Both the position numbers and the translations under genes were made by a program. Shown one piece after another: positions 1-11,224 of a stretch of 64,000 nt of DNA (position 1 is the stretch's first letter; each line of letters opens with the position of its first letter). This DNA comes from Rhynchopus sp. YZ270_cl-10. Taxonomy: Eukaryota > Euglenozoa > Diplonemea > Diplonemida > Diplonemidae. Below the pieces are notes generated by a model, which saw only the letters and a program-made list of their open reading frames with translations, was not told where the DNA came from and searched no databases. The stretch covers positions 1-64,000 of the forward strand of contig OZ037904.1 in assembly GCA_964035575.1 (NCBI GenBank). The letters run 5' to 3'.

Positions 1-1690
1 ATATGGGGCCAAATGAGGTTCAAAACCAGCTCTAACCAATAGCTATCTGGTAGTACTCATTATTGGTAGTGGCCAAATAGTCTGTCTCTCAACCACACCT
101 GAGATGTCATGTTTCAGCGAGCTTTATTATAATGGAATATTATGGAAGAGTTTTTCTGGACTAAACCGGTCGGTACAACTCTCTGCCAATTTTTACCAAG
201 ACTTCTTACATACACATGTACCATTATCTACCATTACCTGAAGAGCAAATTATCTTCACACCCACACCGTGAAATAATCTACCGACTTTCTTCACTCCTG
301 AATATTATGAGCAAAAGTTCTGTCAAAAACCTGGCACTAAAAGCGAACTGCAGACGTATTTTTATGTTATTATTAGCGGAGGAGCCTTTGAACCACACCA
401 TCCTGCGACACATAATTTTTCTGAGAATCAGTCATTATTAGCGGCGGATCTAAATAGCCTAATAACAATCAGCCTGTTCTACATTAGCAGTGAATATAAG
501 CGGTGGAGCAAAGTGCCTCTCAACCACACCCTCCTGCTCCTACATTTTAGCAACCTTTCTTCCATGCACAAATGAAATAAATCCGCCAACACTTTAGCAA
601 ACTATCTTCTCTATTCGAATATGTCAGTATTAATATCATAGAAATAAAATAGTCTCTCATTGAGACTCAACCACATTATTCATTGAAAGATTTTGATTTT
701 TGATTCTCCGTAGTCTGTGCGTGCTGTGATGGGGTCAATTTACGCTGCGAAAAGGGTATATTCTTAACCTAAAAATGCATGTATCAGTTTTTATCCACCA
801 TATTATTTACATGGTGAAACGTTGCGAGCTTTTTTCTCACATATTAGTGATATTGAGCCAAATAGGTTCACAACCACACCAGTCTGTTATGTGGCAGCAT
901 ATTTGCTGCGTGAGCAAAATATCCAAATATTCAATAACACGAACCTGCTGTTTTTAGCATAATATTAGAAGCTACATCCTGTCGTAGATTTTATATCCTA
1001 TACCCAAATTGTGAACCCAATATCTCCACAGTTAAGTGGTACGTGGGGAAACTCAAATGTCTTCTCACCCAGAGCCTCCTGCCAAATGTTAGTGTTAGAG
1101 CTTTCAATTTTCATAGAAATCTAAAAAATTCGTAGAGGAACAAATATTAGTATAAATTGCGTCAGATCCCAACGTTGCGCGCAGACCATGCCTCCGTTTG
1201 TGAGCTTTTCTGTACTACTACCACCAATGCCTCAACCACACCATTTTAGCAAGCTCTTTTCGCGTTTGTGGCCACACCAGCTTATTGCAGTCAATATTCT
1301 CTGCGGAGCCAAATAGCCTCTCAACTACACAAACCTGCTGTTTTTAGCAGTATTTAGTGCAATCAGTTGTTATTAGAGCCCAAATCCTGCCATAAATAAG
1401 CTGCAGAGCGAAATACCTCTAAACTATACCATCTTGCTACAGTTTATAACACGTTACTATAATCAATTACTCTGTACATATTAATCACTCATGTCAGCTG
1501 TATTCATAATAATTCACGGCGGAGCAAAATGCCTCATACCCACCCCATCATGCCTCATGCATGCTTTTCCGTGCCATTCAGGTTCTCCAGTGAATTTTAG
1601 GTTACATTGCGTGTTTACATATCATTACTCATACCTTAATCGCATCAACACAAAGTAGGTATAACCAAACCACATATTAGCGAGCTTTCT
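1..1690. repeat. Degenerate AT-rich repeat block upstream of octamer array 1
   Basis: No believable gene is present. The block is made of loosely repeated phrases: a GCGGCGGAGC-like core (around 378, 441, 495, 1308 and 1511), then AAATAGCCTCTCAACCACACC-like text, then TTAGCGAGCTTTCTTC. The same phrases recur at 5820-6343. The two ORFs here (99 and 60 aa) have no recognisable composition and are not called as genes. Confidence 0.6.
688..790 (+). repeat. Isolated fragment of the 348-bp satellite
   Basis: About 100 bp match the part of the 348-bp unit that runs from the TTTTGATTTT stretch through GTCTGTGCGTGCTGTGATGG to GCATGTATCAGTTTTTA. It carries several substitutions relative to the array at 3830-5550, so it looks like an older or degraded copy. 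Confidence 0.7.
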
Positions 1691-1697
1691 TCTAGTG

Positions 1698-3233
1698 CGG
1701 GTTTGCGGGTTTGCGGGTTTGCGGGTTTGCGGGTTTGCGGGTTTGCGGGTTTGCGGGTTTGCGGGTTTGCGGGTTTGCGGGTTTGCGGGTTTGCGGGTTT
1801 GCGGGTTTGCGGGTTTGCGGGTTTGCGGGTTTGCGGGTTTGCGGGTTTGCGGGTTTACGGGTTTGCGGGTTTGCGGGTTTGCGGGTTTGCGGGTTTGCGG
1901 GTTTGCGGGTTTGCGGGTTTGCGGGTTTGCGGGTTTGCGGGTTTGCGGGTTTGCGGGTTTGCGGGTTTGCGGGTTTGCGGGTTTGCGGGTTTGCGGGTTT
2001 GCGGGTTTGCGGGTTTGCGGGTTTGCGGGTTTGCGGGTTTGCGGGTTTGCGGGTTTGCGGGTTTGCGGGTTTGCGGGTTTGCGGGTTTGCGGGTTTGCGG
2101 GTTTGCGGGTTTGCGGGTTTGCGGGTTTGCGGGTTTGCGGGTTTGCGGGTTTGCGGGTTTGCGGGTTTACGGGTTTGCGGGTTTGCGGGTTTGCGGGTTT
2201 ACGGGTTTGCGGGGTTTGCGGGTTTGCGGGTTTGCGGGTTTGCGGGTTTGCGGGTTTGCGGGTTTGCGGGTTTGCGGGTTTGCGGGTTTGCGGGTTTGCG
2301 GGTTTGCGGGTTTGCGGGTTTGCGGGTTTGCGGGTTTGCGGGTTTGCGGGTTTGCGGGTTTGCGGGTTTGCGGGTTTGCGGGTTTGCGGGTTTGCGGGTT
2401 TGCGGGTTTGCGGGTTTGCGGGTTTACGGGTTTGCGGGTTTGCGGGTTTGCGGGTTTGCGGGTTTGCGGGTTTGCGGGTTTGCGGGTTTGCGGGTTTGCG
2501 GGTTTGCGGGTTTGCGGGTTTACGGGTTTGCGGGTTTGCGGGTTTGCGGGTTTGCGGGTTTGCGGGTTTGCGGGTTTGCGGGTTTGCGGGTTTGCGGGTT
2601 TGCGGGTTTGCGGGTTTGCGGGTTTGCGGGTTTGCGGGTTTGCGGGTTTACGGGTTTGCGGGTTTGCGGGTTTGCGGGTTTGCGGGTTTGCGGGTTTGCG
2701 GGTTTGCGGGTTTGCGGGTTTGCGGGTTTGCGGGTTTGCGGGTTTGCGGGTTTACGGGTTTGCGGGTTTACGGGTTTGCGGGTTTGCGGGTTTACGGGTT
2801 TGCGGGTTTGCGGGTTTGCGGGTTTGCGGGTTTGCGGGTTTACGGGTTTGCGGGTTTGCGGGTTTGCGGGTTTGCGGGTTTACGGGTTTGCGGGTTTGCG
2901 GGTTTGCGGGTTTGCGGGTTTGCGGGTTTGCGGGTTTGCGGGTTTGCGGGTTTGCGGGTTTGCGGGTTTGCGGGTTTGCGGGTTTGCGGGTTTGCGGGTT
3001 TGCGGGTTTGCGGGTTTGCAGGTTTGCGGGTTTGCGGGTTTGCGGGTTTGCGGGTTTGCGGGTTTGCGGGTTTGCGGGTTTGCGGGTTTGCGGGTTTGCG
3101 GGTTTGCGGGTTTGCGGGTTTGCGGGTTTGCGGGTTTGCGGGTTTGCGGGTTTGCGGGTTTGCGGGTTTGCGGGTTTGCGGGTTTGCGGGTTTGCGGGTT
3201 TGCGGGTTTGCGGGTTTGCGGGTTTGCGGGTTT
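1698..3233 (+). repeat. Octamer array 1, (GTTTGCGG)n, about 190 copies
   Basis: A nearly perfect 8-bp tandem array with one irregular unit near 2211. About 11 units read TTTACGGG instead of TTTGCGGG, and one reads TTTGCAGG. Because 8 is not a multiple of 3, all three plus frames stay open and encode the same GLRVCGFA peptide, so the roughly 510-codon ORFs are artefacts. The G/T-rich unit resembles telomere repeats in character but is not a telomere sequence I know. Confidence 0.95.
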
Positions 3234-3829
3234 CTAGTTATTACCGTATAGAGGGTCTGTGAGCTGGCACCCTTGTGGAATCCAAAGTTCGCGTCCTCCC
3301 AGTAATTCTGATGGTACACTCGGGTAGAGTGGGGCCTAGAAACGACAGCCCCGGCCGGGTGCGCCCGTTTGTCCGATCTGGCAATATCTAAAATGGGTGT
3401 GGCATTTCACGGCTATTTTTGTGAGTAAAATTGCGATATTTTGTGTTTCTGAGGTGCTGGGTGTATATGTTATAAAATTTTCAAAAAACGAGATGACCAT
3501 GAAATATGGACAGTATCCCCATAAAATGAGGTTATTGCGACCCTGGAGGCTCACTTTTGACACTTTGGGCCAAAATTAGGTGTAGAAGTGTATCGGCTTG
3601 AAAATATTTTTTTTCGTGATTTTTGGGGTCATTTTTTGGCTGGGAACATTGGGCCACATTTAACCACAACTTCTCAAAAGGGCAAATCTGTGGCTTTAAT
3701 GGACTCATTGGGCGTTTTTATGACCTGGACATGGGGGTCAGATTCCATTTTTAACATGTTGAAAATTGGTCACAAGACCCTGAGAGAAAACCGAAGGTCA
3801 AATTGACCTTGAGTACCAGGTCAAATTTG
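3234..3829. other. Unique spacer between array 1 and the 348-bp satellite
   Basis: No gene recognised. Short ORFs on both strands (60-75 aa) lack family signatures. Phrases such as the TGACCTGGACATGGGGGTCAG-like text near 3721-3741 already resemble the neighbouring satellite, so the right half is probably a diverged satellite edge. Confidence 0.5.
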
Positions 3830-5550
3830 TGTGGAAAAAATTTACAGTACCTAATTTCTGATGCTCAAAAGTGCAAAATTCCTTCGGCAATGGCTTCATA
3901 GGACATTTCCATAACCTGAACATGGGGGTCAGACTCCACTTTTGACCACCTGAAATTTGGTAATACACATGTGTGAGACCCCAAAAACCAGGATTTTGAC
4001 CAAAAAATTTTCCCAGCAATTTTTGCCTACAAAAAATCGAAAAAAAATTTTTTTGATTTTGGCTCTCCGGAGTCTGTGCGTGCTGCGATGGGGTCAATTT
4101 GCGCTGAGAAATGAGTATTTTTGACCTAAAATGCATGTATCAGTTTTTACATGATTTTTGGTGTTTTTGGGGTTTTAGGTGGGTTTTTTGGTCAGTACCT
4201 AATTTCTGATGCTCAAAAGTACAAAATTCCTTCGGCAATGGCTTCATAGGACATTTCCATAACCTGGACATGGGGGTCAGACTCAACTTTTGACCACCTA
4301 AAATTTGGTAATACACATGTGTGAGACCCCAAAAACCAGGATTTTGACCAAAAAATTTTTCCCAGCAATTTTTGCCTACAAAAAATCGAAAAAAAAAATT
4401 TTTGATTTTGGGTCTCCTGAGTCTGTGTGTGCTGTGATGGGGTCAATTTGCGCTGAGAAATGGGTATTTTTGACCTAAAATGCATGTATCAGTTTTTACA
4501 TGATTTTTGGTGTTTTGGGGTATTGTGTGGGTTTTTTGGTCAGTACATAATGTGCAATGCTCAAAAGTACAAAATTCCTTCGACAATCGCTTCATAGGAC
4601 ATTTCCATAACCTGGACATGGGGGTCAGACTCAACTTTTGACCACCTAAAATTTGGTAATACACATGTGTGAGACCCCAAAAACCAGGATTTTGACCAAA
4701 AAATTTTTCCCAGCAATTTTTGCCTACAAAAAATCGAAAAAAAAAAATTTTGATTTTGGGTCTCCGGAGTCTGTGTGTGCTGTGATGGGGTCAATTTGCG
4801 CTGAGAAATGGGTATTTTTGACCTAAAATGCATGTATCAGTTTTTACATGATTTTTGGTGTTTTGGGGTATTGTGTGGGTTTTTTGGTCAGTACATAATG
4901 TGCAATGCTCAAAAGTACAAAATTCCTTCGACAATCGCTTCATAGGACATTTCCATAACCTGGACATGGGGGTCAGACTCAACTTTTGACCACCTAAAAT
5001 TTGGTAATACACATGTGTGAGACCCCAAAAACCAGGATTTTGACCAAAAAATTTTTCCCAGCAATTTTTGCCTACAAAAAATCGAAAAAAAAAAATTTTG
5101 ATTTTGGGTCTCCGGAGTCTGTGTGTGCTGTGATGGGGTCAATTTGCGCTGAGAAATGGGTATTTTTGACCTAAAATGCATGTATCAGTTTTTACATGAT
5201 TTTTGGTGTTTTGGGGTATTGTGTGGGTTTTTTGGTCAGTACATAATGTGCAATGCTCAAAAGTACAAAATTCCTTCGACAATCGCTTCATAGGACATTT
5301 CCATAACCTGGACATGGGGGTCAGACTCCAGATTTGACCACCTAAAATTTGGTCATACACATGTATGAGACCCCAAAAACCAGGATTTTTGACCAAAAAA
5401 TTTTCCAAGCAATTTTTGCCTACAAAAAATCAAAAAAAAAAAATTTTGATTTTGGGTCTCTGGAGTCTGTGCGTGCTGTGGTGGGTCAATTTGCACTGAG
5501 AAATGGGTATTTTTGACTTAAAATGCATGTATCAGTTTTTACATGATTTT
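3830..5550 (+). repeat. 348-bp satellite, about five tandem units
   Basis: Units repeat every 348-349 bp: equivalent positions fall at 4136, 4485, 4833 and 5181. Landmarks in each unit are CTCAAAAGTACAAAATTCC, GGACATGGGGGTCAGACTC, TTTTGACCACC, GTCTGTGTGTGCTGTGATGG and GCATGTATCAGTTTTTACAT. The middle units are nearly identical while the outer ones are more diverged, as expected for an array homogenised from its centre. Minus-strand ORFs of 73-90 aa repeat with the same period and are shadows of the repeat. Confidence 0.9.
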
Positions 5551-6343
5551 AGAAAACAGAAAACCACCATATTTTTGACATTGATGACAGGCTTCCCAGC
5601 ACAAGTCAGTATTTAGAACAGTGTCGTTGTTCATTGGAAGCACAACGATTATCGCTTGCCACACAACTTTGTCAAACATGGGAAGTCTCAAAATAAACAT
5701 GCCTTCCTTACGTTAAGATGTGTGGAAAATAGCCAAGCACACAAGTACCATTATTTTGACACTGGTAGCAGTCTTCCCCGGAGATGATAGTAAATAACAT
5801 TGTGCAAACTGTGCAAACTTTCTTATAGTCATGCAAACCTGAAAAATTAATAGCGGCGGAGCAACCACACCACAACCAGACAAGCTTGCTACATGTTGGC
5901 GAGCTTTCTTATCCCTGTGAGTAATTTTGCGGCGGATCCAAACAGCTTAACAACCACAGTCTCTTATGTGTCAATATTAGCGGCGGAGCAAAATATCCTT
6001 CCTTAAACACACTGCTAAACTGCTAAATTTAGCAGTTTTTGTCCAAATATTTAGTGGGTAAATCCTGCTACATTTCAGTGACCTTTTCTGATAATCTTTT
6101 ACTGTATCAGTCATGTCAGCAGCATGTATCAATAATTCGCGGCGTAGCAACGTGCCTCAAAACTACATCCTCCCTCATTTTTTCGACTTTTCCGTGTCAT
6201 TTCAGGTTTCCTATGAATGCATAGGCACATCATTTCTGCATTTGCTGAATGATACTAATCTTTTCAACATTGATTCGCGGCGGAGCCATATACCTCACAA
6301 CCACACCATCCTGCCACATTTTAGCGAGCTTTCTTCTAGTGCG
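5551..6343. repeat. Second degenerate AT-rich block upstream of array 2
   Basis: This carries the same GCGGCGGAGC / CAACCACACC / TTAGCGAGCTTTC phrases as 1-1690 and leads into array 2 with the same junction, TTAGCGAGCTTTCTTCTAGT then GCGGGTTT. No gene is recognised; plus ORFs that start here only become long by running into the octamer array. Confidence 0.6.
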
Positions 6344-8623
6344 GGTTTGCGGGTTTGCGGGTTTGCGGGTTTGCGGGTTTGCGGGTTTGCGGGTTTGCGG
6401 GTTTGCGGGTTTGCGGGTTTGCGGGTTTGCGGGTTTGCGGGTTTGCGGGTTTGCGGGTTTGCGGGTTTGCGGGTTTGCGGGTTTGCGGGTTTGCGGGTTT
6501 GCGGGTTTGCGGGTTTGCGGGTTTGCGGGTTTGCGGGTTTGCGGGTTTGCGGGTTTGCGGGTTTGCGGGTTTGCGGGTTTGCGGGTTTGCGGGTTTGCGG
6601 GTTTGCGGGTTTGCGGGTTTGCGGGTTTGCGGGTTTGCGGGTTTGCGGGTTTGCGGGTTTGCGGGTTTGCGGGTTTGCGGGTTTGCGGGTTTACGGGTTT
6701 GCGGGTTTGCGGGTTTGCGGGTTTGCGGGTTTGCGGGTTTGCGGGTTTGCGGGTTTGCGGGTTTGCGGGTTTGCGGGTTTGCGGGTTTGCGGGTTTGCGG
6801 GTTTGCGGGTTTGCGGGTTTGCGGGTTTGCGGGTTTGCGGGTTTGCGGGTTTGCGGGTTTACGGGTTTGCGGGTTTGCGGGTTTGCGGGTTTGCGGGTTT
6901 ACGGGTTTGCGGGTTTGCGGGTTTGCGGGTTTGCGGGTTTGCGGGTTTGCGGGTTTGCGGGTTTGCGGGTTTGCGGGTTTGCGGGTTTGCGGGTTTGCGG
7001 GTTTGCGGGTTTGCGGGTTTGCGGGTTTGCGGGTTTGCGGGTTTACGGGTTTGCGGGTTTGCGGGTTTGCGGGTTTGCGGGTTTGCGGGTTTGCGGGTTT
7101 GCGGGTTTGCGGGTTTGCGGGTTTGCGGGTTTGCGGGTTTGCGGGTTTGCGGGTTTGCGGGTTTGCGGGTTTGCGGGTTTGCGGGTTTGCGGGTTTGCGG
7201 GTTTGCGGGTTTGCGGGTTTGCGGGTTTGCGGGTTTGCGGGTTTGCGGGTTTGCGGGTTTGCGGGTTTGCGGGTTTGCGGGTTTGCGGGTTTGCGGGTTT
7301 GCGGGTTTGCGGGTTTGCGGGTTTGCGGGTTTGCGGGTTTGCGGGTTTGCGGGTTTGCGGGTTTGCGGGTTTGCGGGTTTGCGGGTTTGCGGGTTTGCGG
7401 GTTTGCGGGTTTGCGGGTTTGCGGGTTTGCGGGTTTGCGGGTTTGCGGGTTTGCGGGTTTGCGGGTTTGCGGGTTTGCGGGTTTGCGGGTTTGCGGGTTT
7501 ACGGGTTTGCGGGTTTGCGGGTTTGCGGGTTTGCGGGTTTGCGGGTTTGCGGGTTTGCGGGTTTGCGGGTTTGCGGGTTTGCGGGTTTGCGGGTTTGCAG
7601 GTTTGCGGGTTTGCGGGTTTGCGGGTTTGCGGGTTTGCGGGTTTGCGGGTTTGCGGGTTTGCGGGTTTACGGGTTTGCGGGTTTGCGGGTTTGCGGGTTT
7701 GCGGGTTTGCGGGTTTACGGGTTTGCGGGTTTGCGGGTTTGCGGGTTTGCGGGTTTGCGGGTTTGCGGGTTTGCGGGTTTGCGGGTTTGCGGGTTTGCGG
7801 GTTTGCGGGTTTGCGGGTTTGCGGGTTTGCGGGTTTGCGGGTTTGCGGGTTTGCGGGTTCGCGGGTTTGCGGGTTTGCGGGTTTGCGGGTTTGCGGGTTT
7901 GCGGGTTTGCGGGTTTGCGGGTTTGCGGGTTTGCGGGTTTGCGGGTTTGCGGGTTTGCGGGTTTGCGGGTTTGCGGGTTTGCGGGTTTGCGGGTTTGCGG
8001 GTTTGCGGGTTTGCGGGTTTGCGGGTTTGCGGGTTTGCGGGTTTGCGGGTTTGCGGGTTTGCGGGTTTGCGGGTTTGCGGGTTTGCGGGTTTGCGGGTTT
8101 GCGGGTTTACGGGTTTGCGGGTTTGCGGGTTTGCGGGTTTGCGGGTTTGCGGGTTTGCGGGTTTACGGGTTTGCGGGTTTGCGGGTTTGCGGGTTTGCGG
8201 GTTTGCGGGTTTGCGGGTTTGCGGGTTTGCGGGTTTGCGGGTTTGCGGGTTTGCGGGTTTGCGGGTTTGCGGGTTTGCGGGTTTGCGGGTTTGCGGGTTT
8301 GCGGGTTTTGCCGGGTTTGCGGGTTTGCGGGTTTGCGGGTTTGCGGGTTTGCGGGTTTGCGGGTTTACGGGTTTGCGGGTTTGCGGGTTTGCGGGTTTGC
8401 GGGTTTGCGGGTTTGCGGGTTTGCGGGTTTGCGGGTTTGCGGGTTTACGGGTTTGCGGGTTTGCGGGTTTGCGGGTTTGCGGGTTTGCGGGTTTGCGGGT
8501 TTGCGGGTTTGCGGGTTTGCGGGTTTGCGGGTTTGCGGGTTTGCGGGTTTGCGGGTTTGCGGGTTTGCGGGTTTACGGGTTTGCGGGTTTGCGGGTTTGC
8601 GGGTTTGCGGGTTTGCGGGTTTG
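6344..8623 (+). repeat. Octamer array 2, (GTTTGCGG)n, about 285 copies
   Basis: The same octamer and phase as array 1, with about 12 TTTACGGG variant units, one TTTGCAGG, one TTCGCGGG and one irregular unit near 8308. The 783-846-codon ORFs across it are three frames of the same octapeptide and are not genes. Confidence 0.95.
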
Positions 8624-8831
8624 CGAAAATTGGACAATTTTTTGACCACTTAAATTTTGAGAAATATGAGCCCGGTTACTTATACGTGGGGCCCATTTTC
8701 GGCTAAAATTTTCCTCAAAATCTGGTTTTGTAAAATTGACCCTTTACTCCCCCCCCACATCGATTTCAATACTATACCTTACTTCACCTACGGTTGCCCT
8801 TACAGGGGGGTGAAGGAAGGTAAGTTGAAAA
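8624..8831 (+). repeat. 208-bp dispersed repeat, copy A
   Basis: Starts CGAAAATTGGACAATTTTTT and ends GGTAAGTTGAAAA. It is matched almost base for base by 51294-51501; I count about two differences. Copy A directly abuts octamer array 2. No terminal inverted repeat or coding potential was seen. Confidence 0.9.
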
Positions 8832-9215
8832 ATTGTGAAGGAATTTGCTAAGGAAATGTCGAAATTGTGGGCCCCTGTAGTAGTGCACAGGGTGGTACGT
8901 ACCCCAGATCGTCAAAACATCCGATTTTTGCGTTTTTTTGCACTTTTTGGTGCCCAAAAACCCAACTCAGGGGTCGAAATTTTCCCGAAAAAAAAAATTT
9001 TTTTTTTGAGATTTTTCGATTTTTTGACAAGGCGCTGGCCCATACAAAATGCACTGGTGGTGCAGAAAATGGCCGGGGAATAAACTCTAGATGCTCAAAA
9101 CAGCCCAATTCTTGCTTTTTTTGACTTTTTTGGCTTTTTGGTCCCAGAAGGGTGCCCAGGGTGCAGTGAGCAGGCCTCAAAAACACTTGTGTAAAAAAAA
9201 AAAAAAAAAAAATGG
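8832..9215. other. Spacer without recognised gene
   Basis: AT-rich with A and T runs, ending in a roughly 19-base A run. The minus-strand 189-aa and 111-aa ORFs here run into the palindromic sequence and have tyrosine/glycine/proline-biased composition created by repeated ATATGGGC words. Confidence 0.5.
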
Positions 9216-9261
9216 GCGCCCATATTTTGGATATGGGCGCCCATATCCAAAATATGGGCGC
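9216..9261. repeat. Perfect 46-bp palindrome
   Basis: The centre is GGGC|GCCC between 9238 and 9239, and each 23-base half is the exact reverse complement of the other. It is built from the word ATATGGGCGC and lies directly after an A run, so it could extrude as a cruciform. Confidence 0.95.
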
Positions 9262-9302
9262 TTTTTCCCGATATGGGCGCATTAAAATATGTAAAATATG
9301 GG

Positions 9303-9393
9303 CGGGATATGGGCGGATATGGGCGCCTTTTTTTGCCCATATCCGCCCATATGGGCAATATGGGCGCCCATATTGCCCATATCCTGTTTTTTG
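9303..9393. repeat. Cluster of further ATATGGGC inverted repeats
   Basis: An 18-bp perfect stem (ATATGGGCGGATATGGGC with its complement) surrounds a T-rich loop, followed by a perfect 34-bp palindrome centred near 9366. The same heptamer-like words are reused as in 9216-9261. Confidence 0.85.
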
Positions 9394-9432
9394 GGGTGCC
9401 CATATTAGCAGCTGCATATGGGCGTTCCATCT

Positions 9433-9572
9433 ATGGTATACTGTGTATACTGTGTATACTGTGTATACTGTGTATACTGTGTATACTGTGTTTTTCTGTG
9501 TTTTTCTGTGTTTTTCTGTGTTTTTCTGTGTTTTTCTGTGTTTTTCTGTGTTTTTCTGTGTGTGCTGTGAAA
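9433..9572 (+). repeat. Short tandem arrays TATACTGTG and CTGTGTTTTT
   Basis: About six 9-bp units pass without a gap into about eight 10-bp units that share the CTGTGT core. The TATACTGTG unit is the complement-strand relative of the 9-bp array at 10171-10989. Confidence 0.85.
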
Positions 9573-10170
9573 ACTGTGTACGGGACCCAAAATACCTGTA
9601 AAAGTCATATGGGGCATACTTTTGCGCCCCCTGTGCACCCTATTTCAGGACCCCCGAAAAGCCCCCTGTGCACCCTTTTTCAGGGGTGAAATGCCCCCTG
9701 TGCACCATATCCAAAACCACTTCCGGGAGGTTTCGGGAGGGTTTCGGGAACCAAAAAAAGCCGCCCCCTGTGCACCTTAGATACCATGCTGTGCAAGGAT
9801 GCTGTGCAAGGATGCTGTGCAAGGATGCTGTGCAAGGATGCTGTGCAAGGATGCTGTGCAAGGATGCTGTGCAAGGATGCTGTGCAAGGATGCTGGTATC
9901 TAAGGTGCACAGGGTGCTTGAAAACCCACTGCACGAAACCCTCCCGCAACCTCCCGGAACTGGATTTTGAAAAGGTGCACAGGGTGCTTTTCACCTGTGA
10001 AAAAGGGTGCACAGGGTGCTTTTTTGGGCTCTGAAAAAGGGTGCACAGGGTGCCCTTGAGATTGGCACCCTATGACTTTACACAGGCAAAACTTTTTTTT
10101 TACTTGAAAACTTTTCACCAGGACTTTCAGTACACAGTTTTCACACAGAAAACAGAGAAAACAGTATACA
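9573..10170. repeat. Cluster of dispersed GGTGCACAGGGTGC motifs, with a 13-bp array inside
   Basis: The 14-base motif or its complement occurs about nine times. On the left side it reads GCACCCTGTGCACC-type and on the right GGTGCACAGGGTGC. The two orientations flank a central 13-bp array at 9787-9896 (unit ATGCTGTGCAAGG, about eight copies), giving a loose inverted arrangement. No gene recognised. Confidence 0.8.
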
Positions 10171-10989
10171 GTATACAGTATGTATACAGTATACACAGTA
10201 TACACAGTACACACAGTACACACAGTACACACAGTACACACAGTACACACAGTACACACAGTACACACAGTACACACAGTACACACAGTACACACAGTAC
10301 ACACAGTACACACAGTACACACAGTACACACAGAAAACACAGTACACACAGTATACACAGTACACACAGTACACACAGTACACACAGTATACACAGTACA
10401 CACAGTACACACAGTACACACAGTATACACAGTACACACAGTACACACAGTATACACAGAAAACACAGTACACACAGTATACACAGTACACACAGTACAC
10501 ACAGTACACACAGTACACACAGTACACACAGTACACACAGTACACACAGTACACACAGTACACACAGTACACACAGTACACACAGTACACACAGTACACA
10601 CAGTACACACAGTACACACAGTACACACAGTACACACAGTACACACAGTACACACAGTACACACAGTACACACAGTATACACAGAAAACACAGTACACAC
10701 AGTATACACAGTACACACAGTACACACAGTACACACAGTATACACAGTACACACAGTACACACAGTATACACAGAAAACACAGTACACACAGTATACACA
10801 GTACACACAGTATACACAGTACACACAGTACACACAGTACACACAGTATACACAGAAAACACAGTACACACAGTATACACAGTACACACAGTATACACAG
10901 TACACACAGTACACACAGTACACACAGTACACACAGTACACACAGTATACACAGAAAACACAGTACACACAGTACACACAGCAGTACAC
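10171..10989 (+). repeat. 9-bp array (ACACAGTAC variants), about 90 copies
   Basis: Three unit types alternate: ACACAGTAC, ACACAGTAT and ACACAGAAA. The variants recur in blocks, for example a TAT unit followed by an AAA unit about every 100-350 bp, which points to larger duplicated segments. With a 9-bp period every frame stays open and gives HST/VHT/CVY repeats; these ORFs are artefacts. Confidence 0.95.
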
Positions 10990-11224
10990 AGCACAGGTTT
11001 TTTTTTTTTCCAAACGATAAACCCCATTGTCAGTTCCCAAGGCTGACCTTCTCTCATGAGAAGAGTGGTGAGGGTCGTTTTAAAATGTAACAGACAAAAA
11101 AAGGGTGTATTTATTTCTTGGACCTTCTCTCCTTCCCCCCTCTCCTTGTCATCCCACTTTTTTACTTACATGTGCAGCAAACAAATATCATTGACTAAAA
11201 AAAAAAAAAAAAAAAATACTACAA

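Noticed and set aside
1695-8706. Long plus-strand ORFs of 508-846 codons across the octamer arrays
   Set aside because: They encode the same octapeptide GLRVCGFA in all three frames because the unit is 8 bp; no conserved start, no non-repeat domain.
9900-11090. ORFs of 288-385 codons (HST, VHT, CVY, TVC repeats)
   Set aside because: Shadows of the 9-bp ACACAGTAC array, open in several frames on both strands at once.
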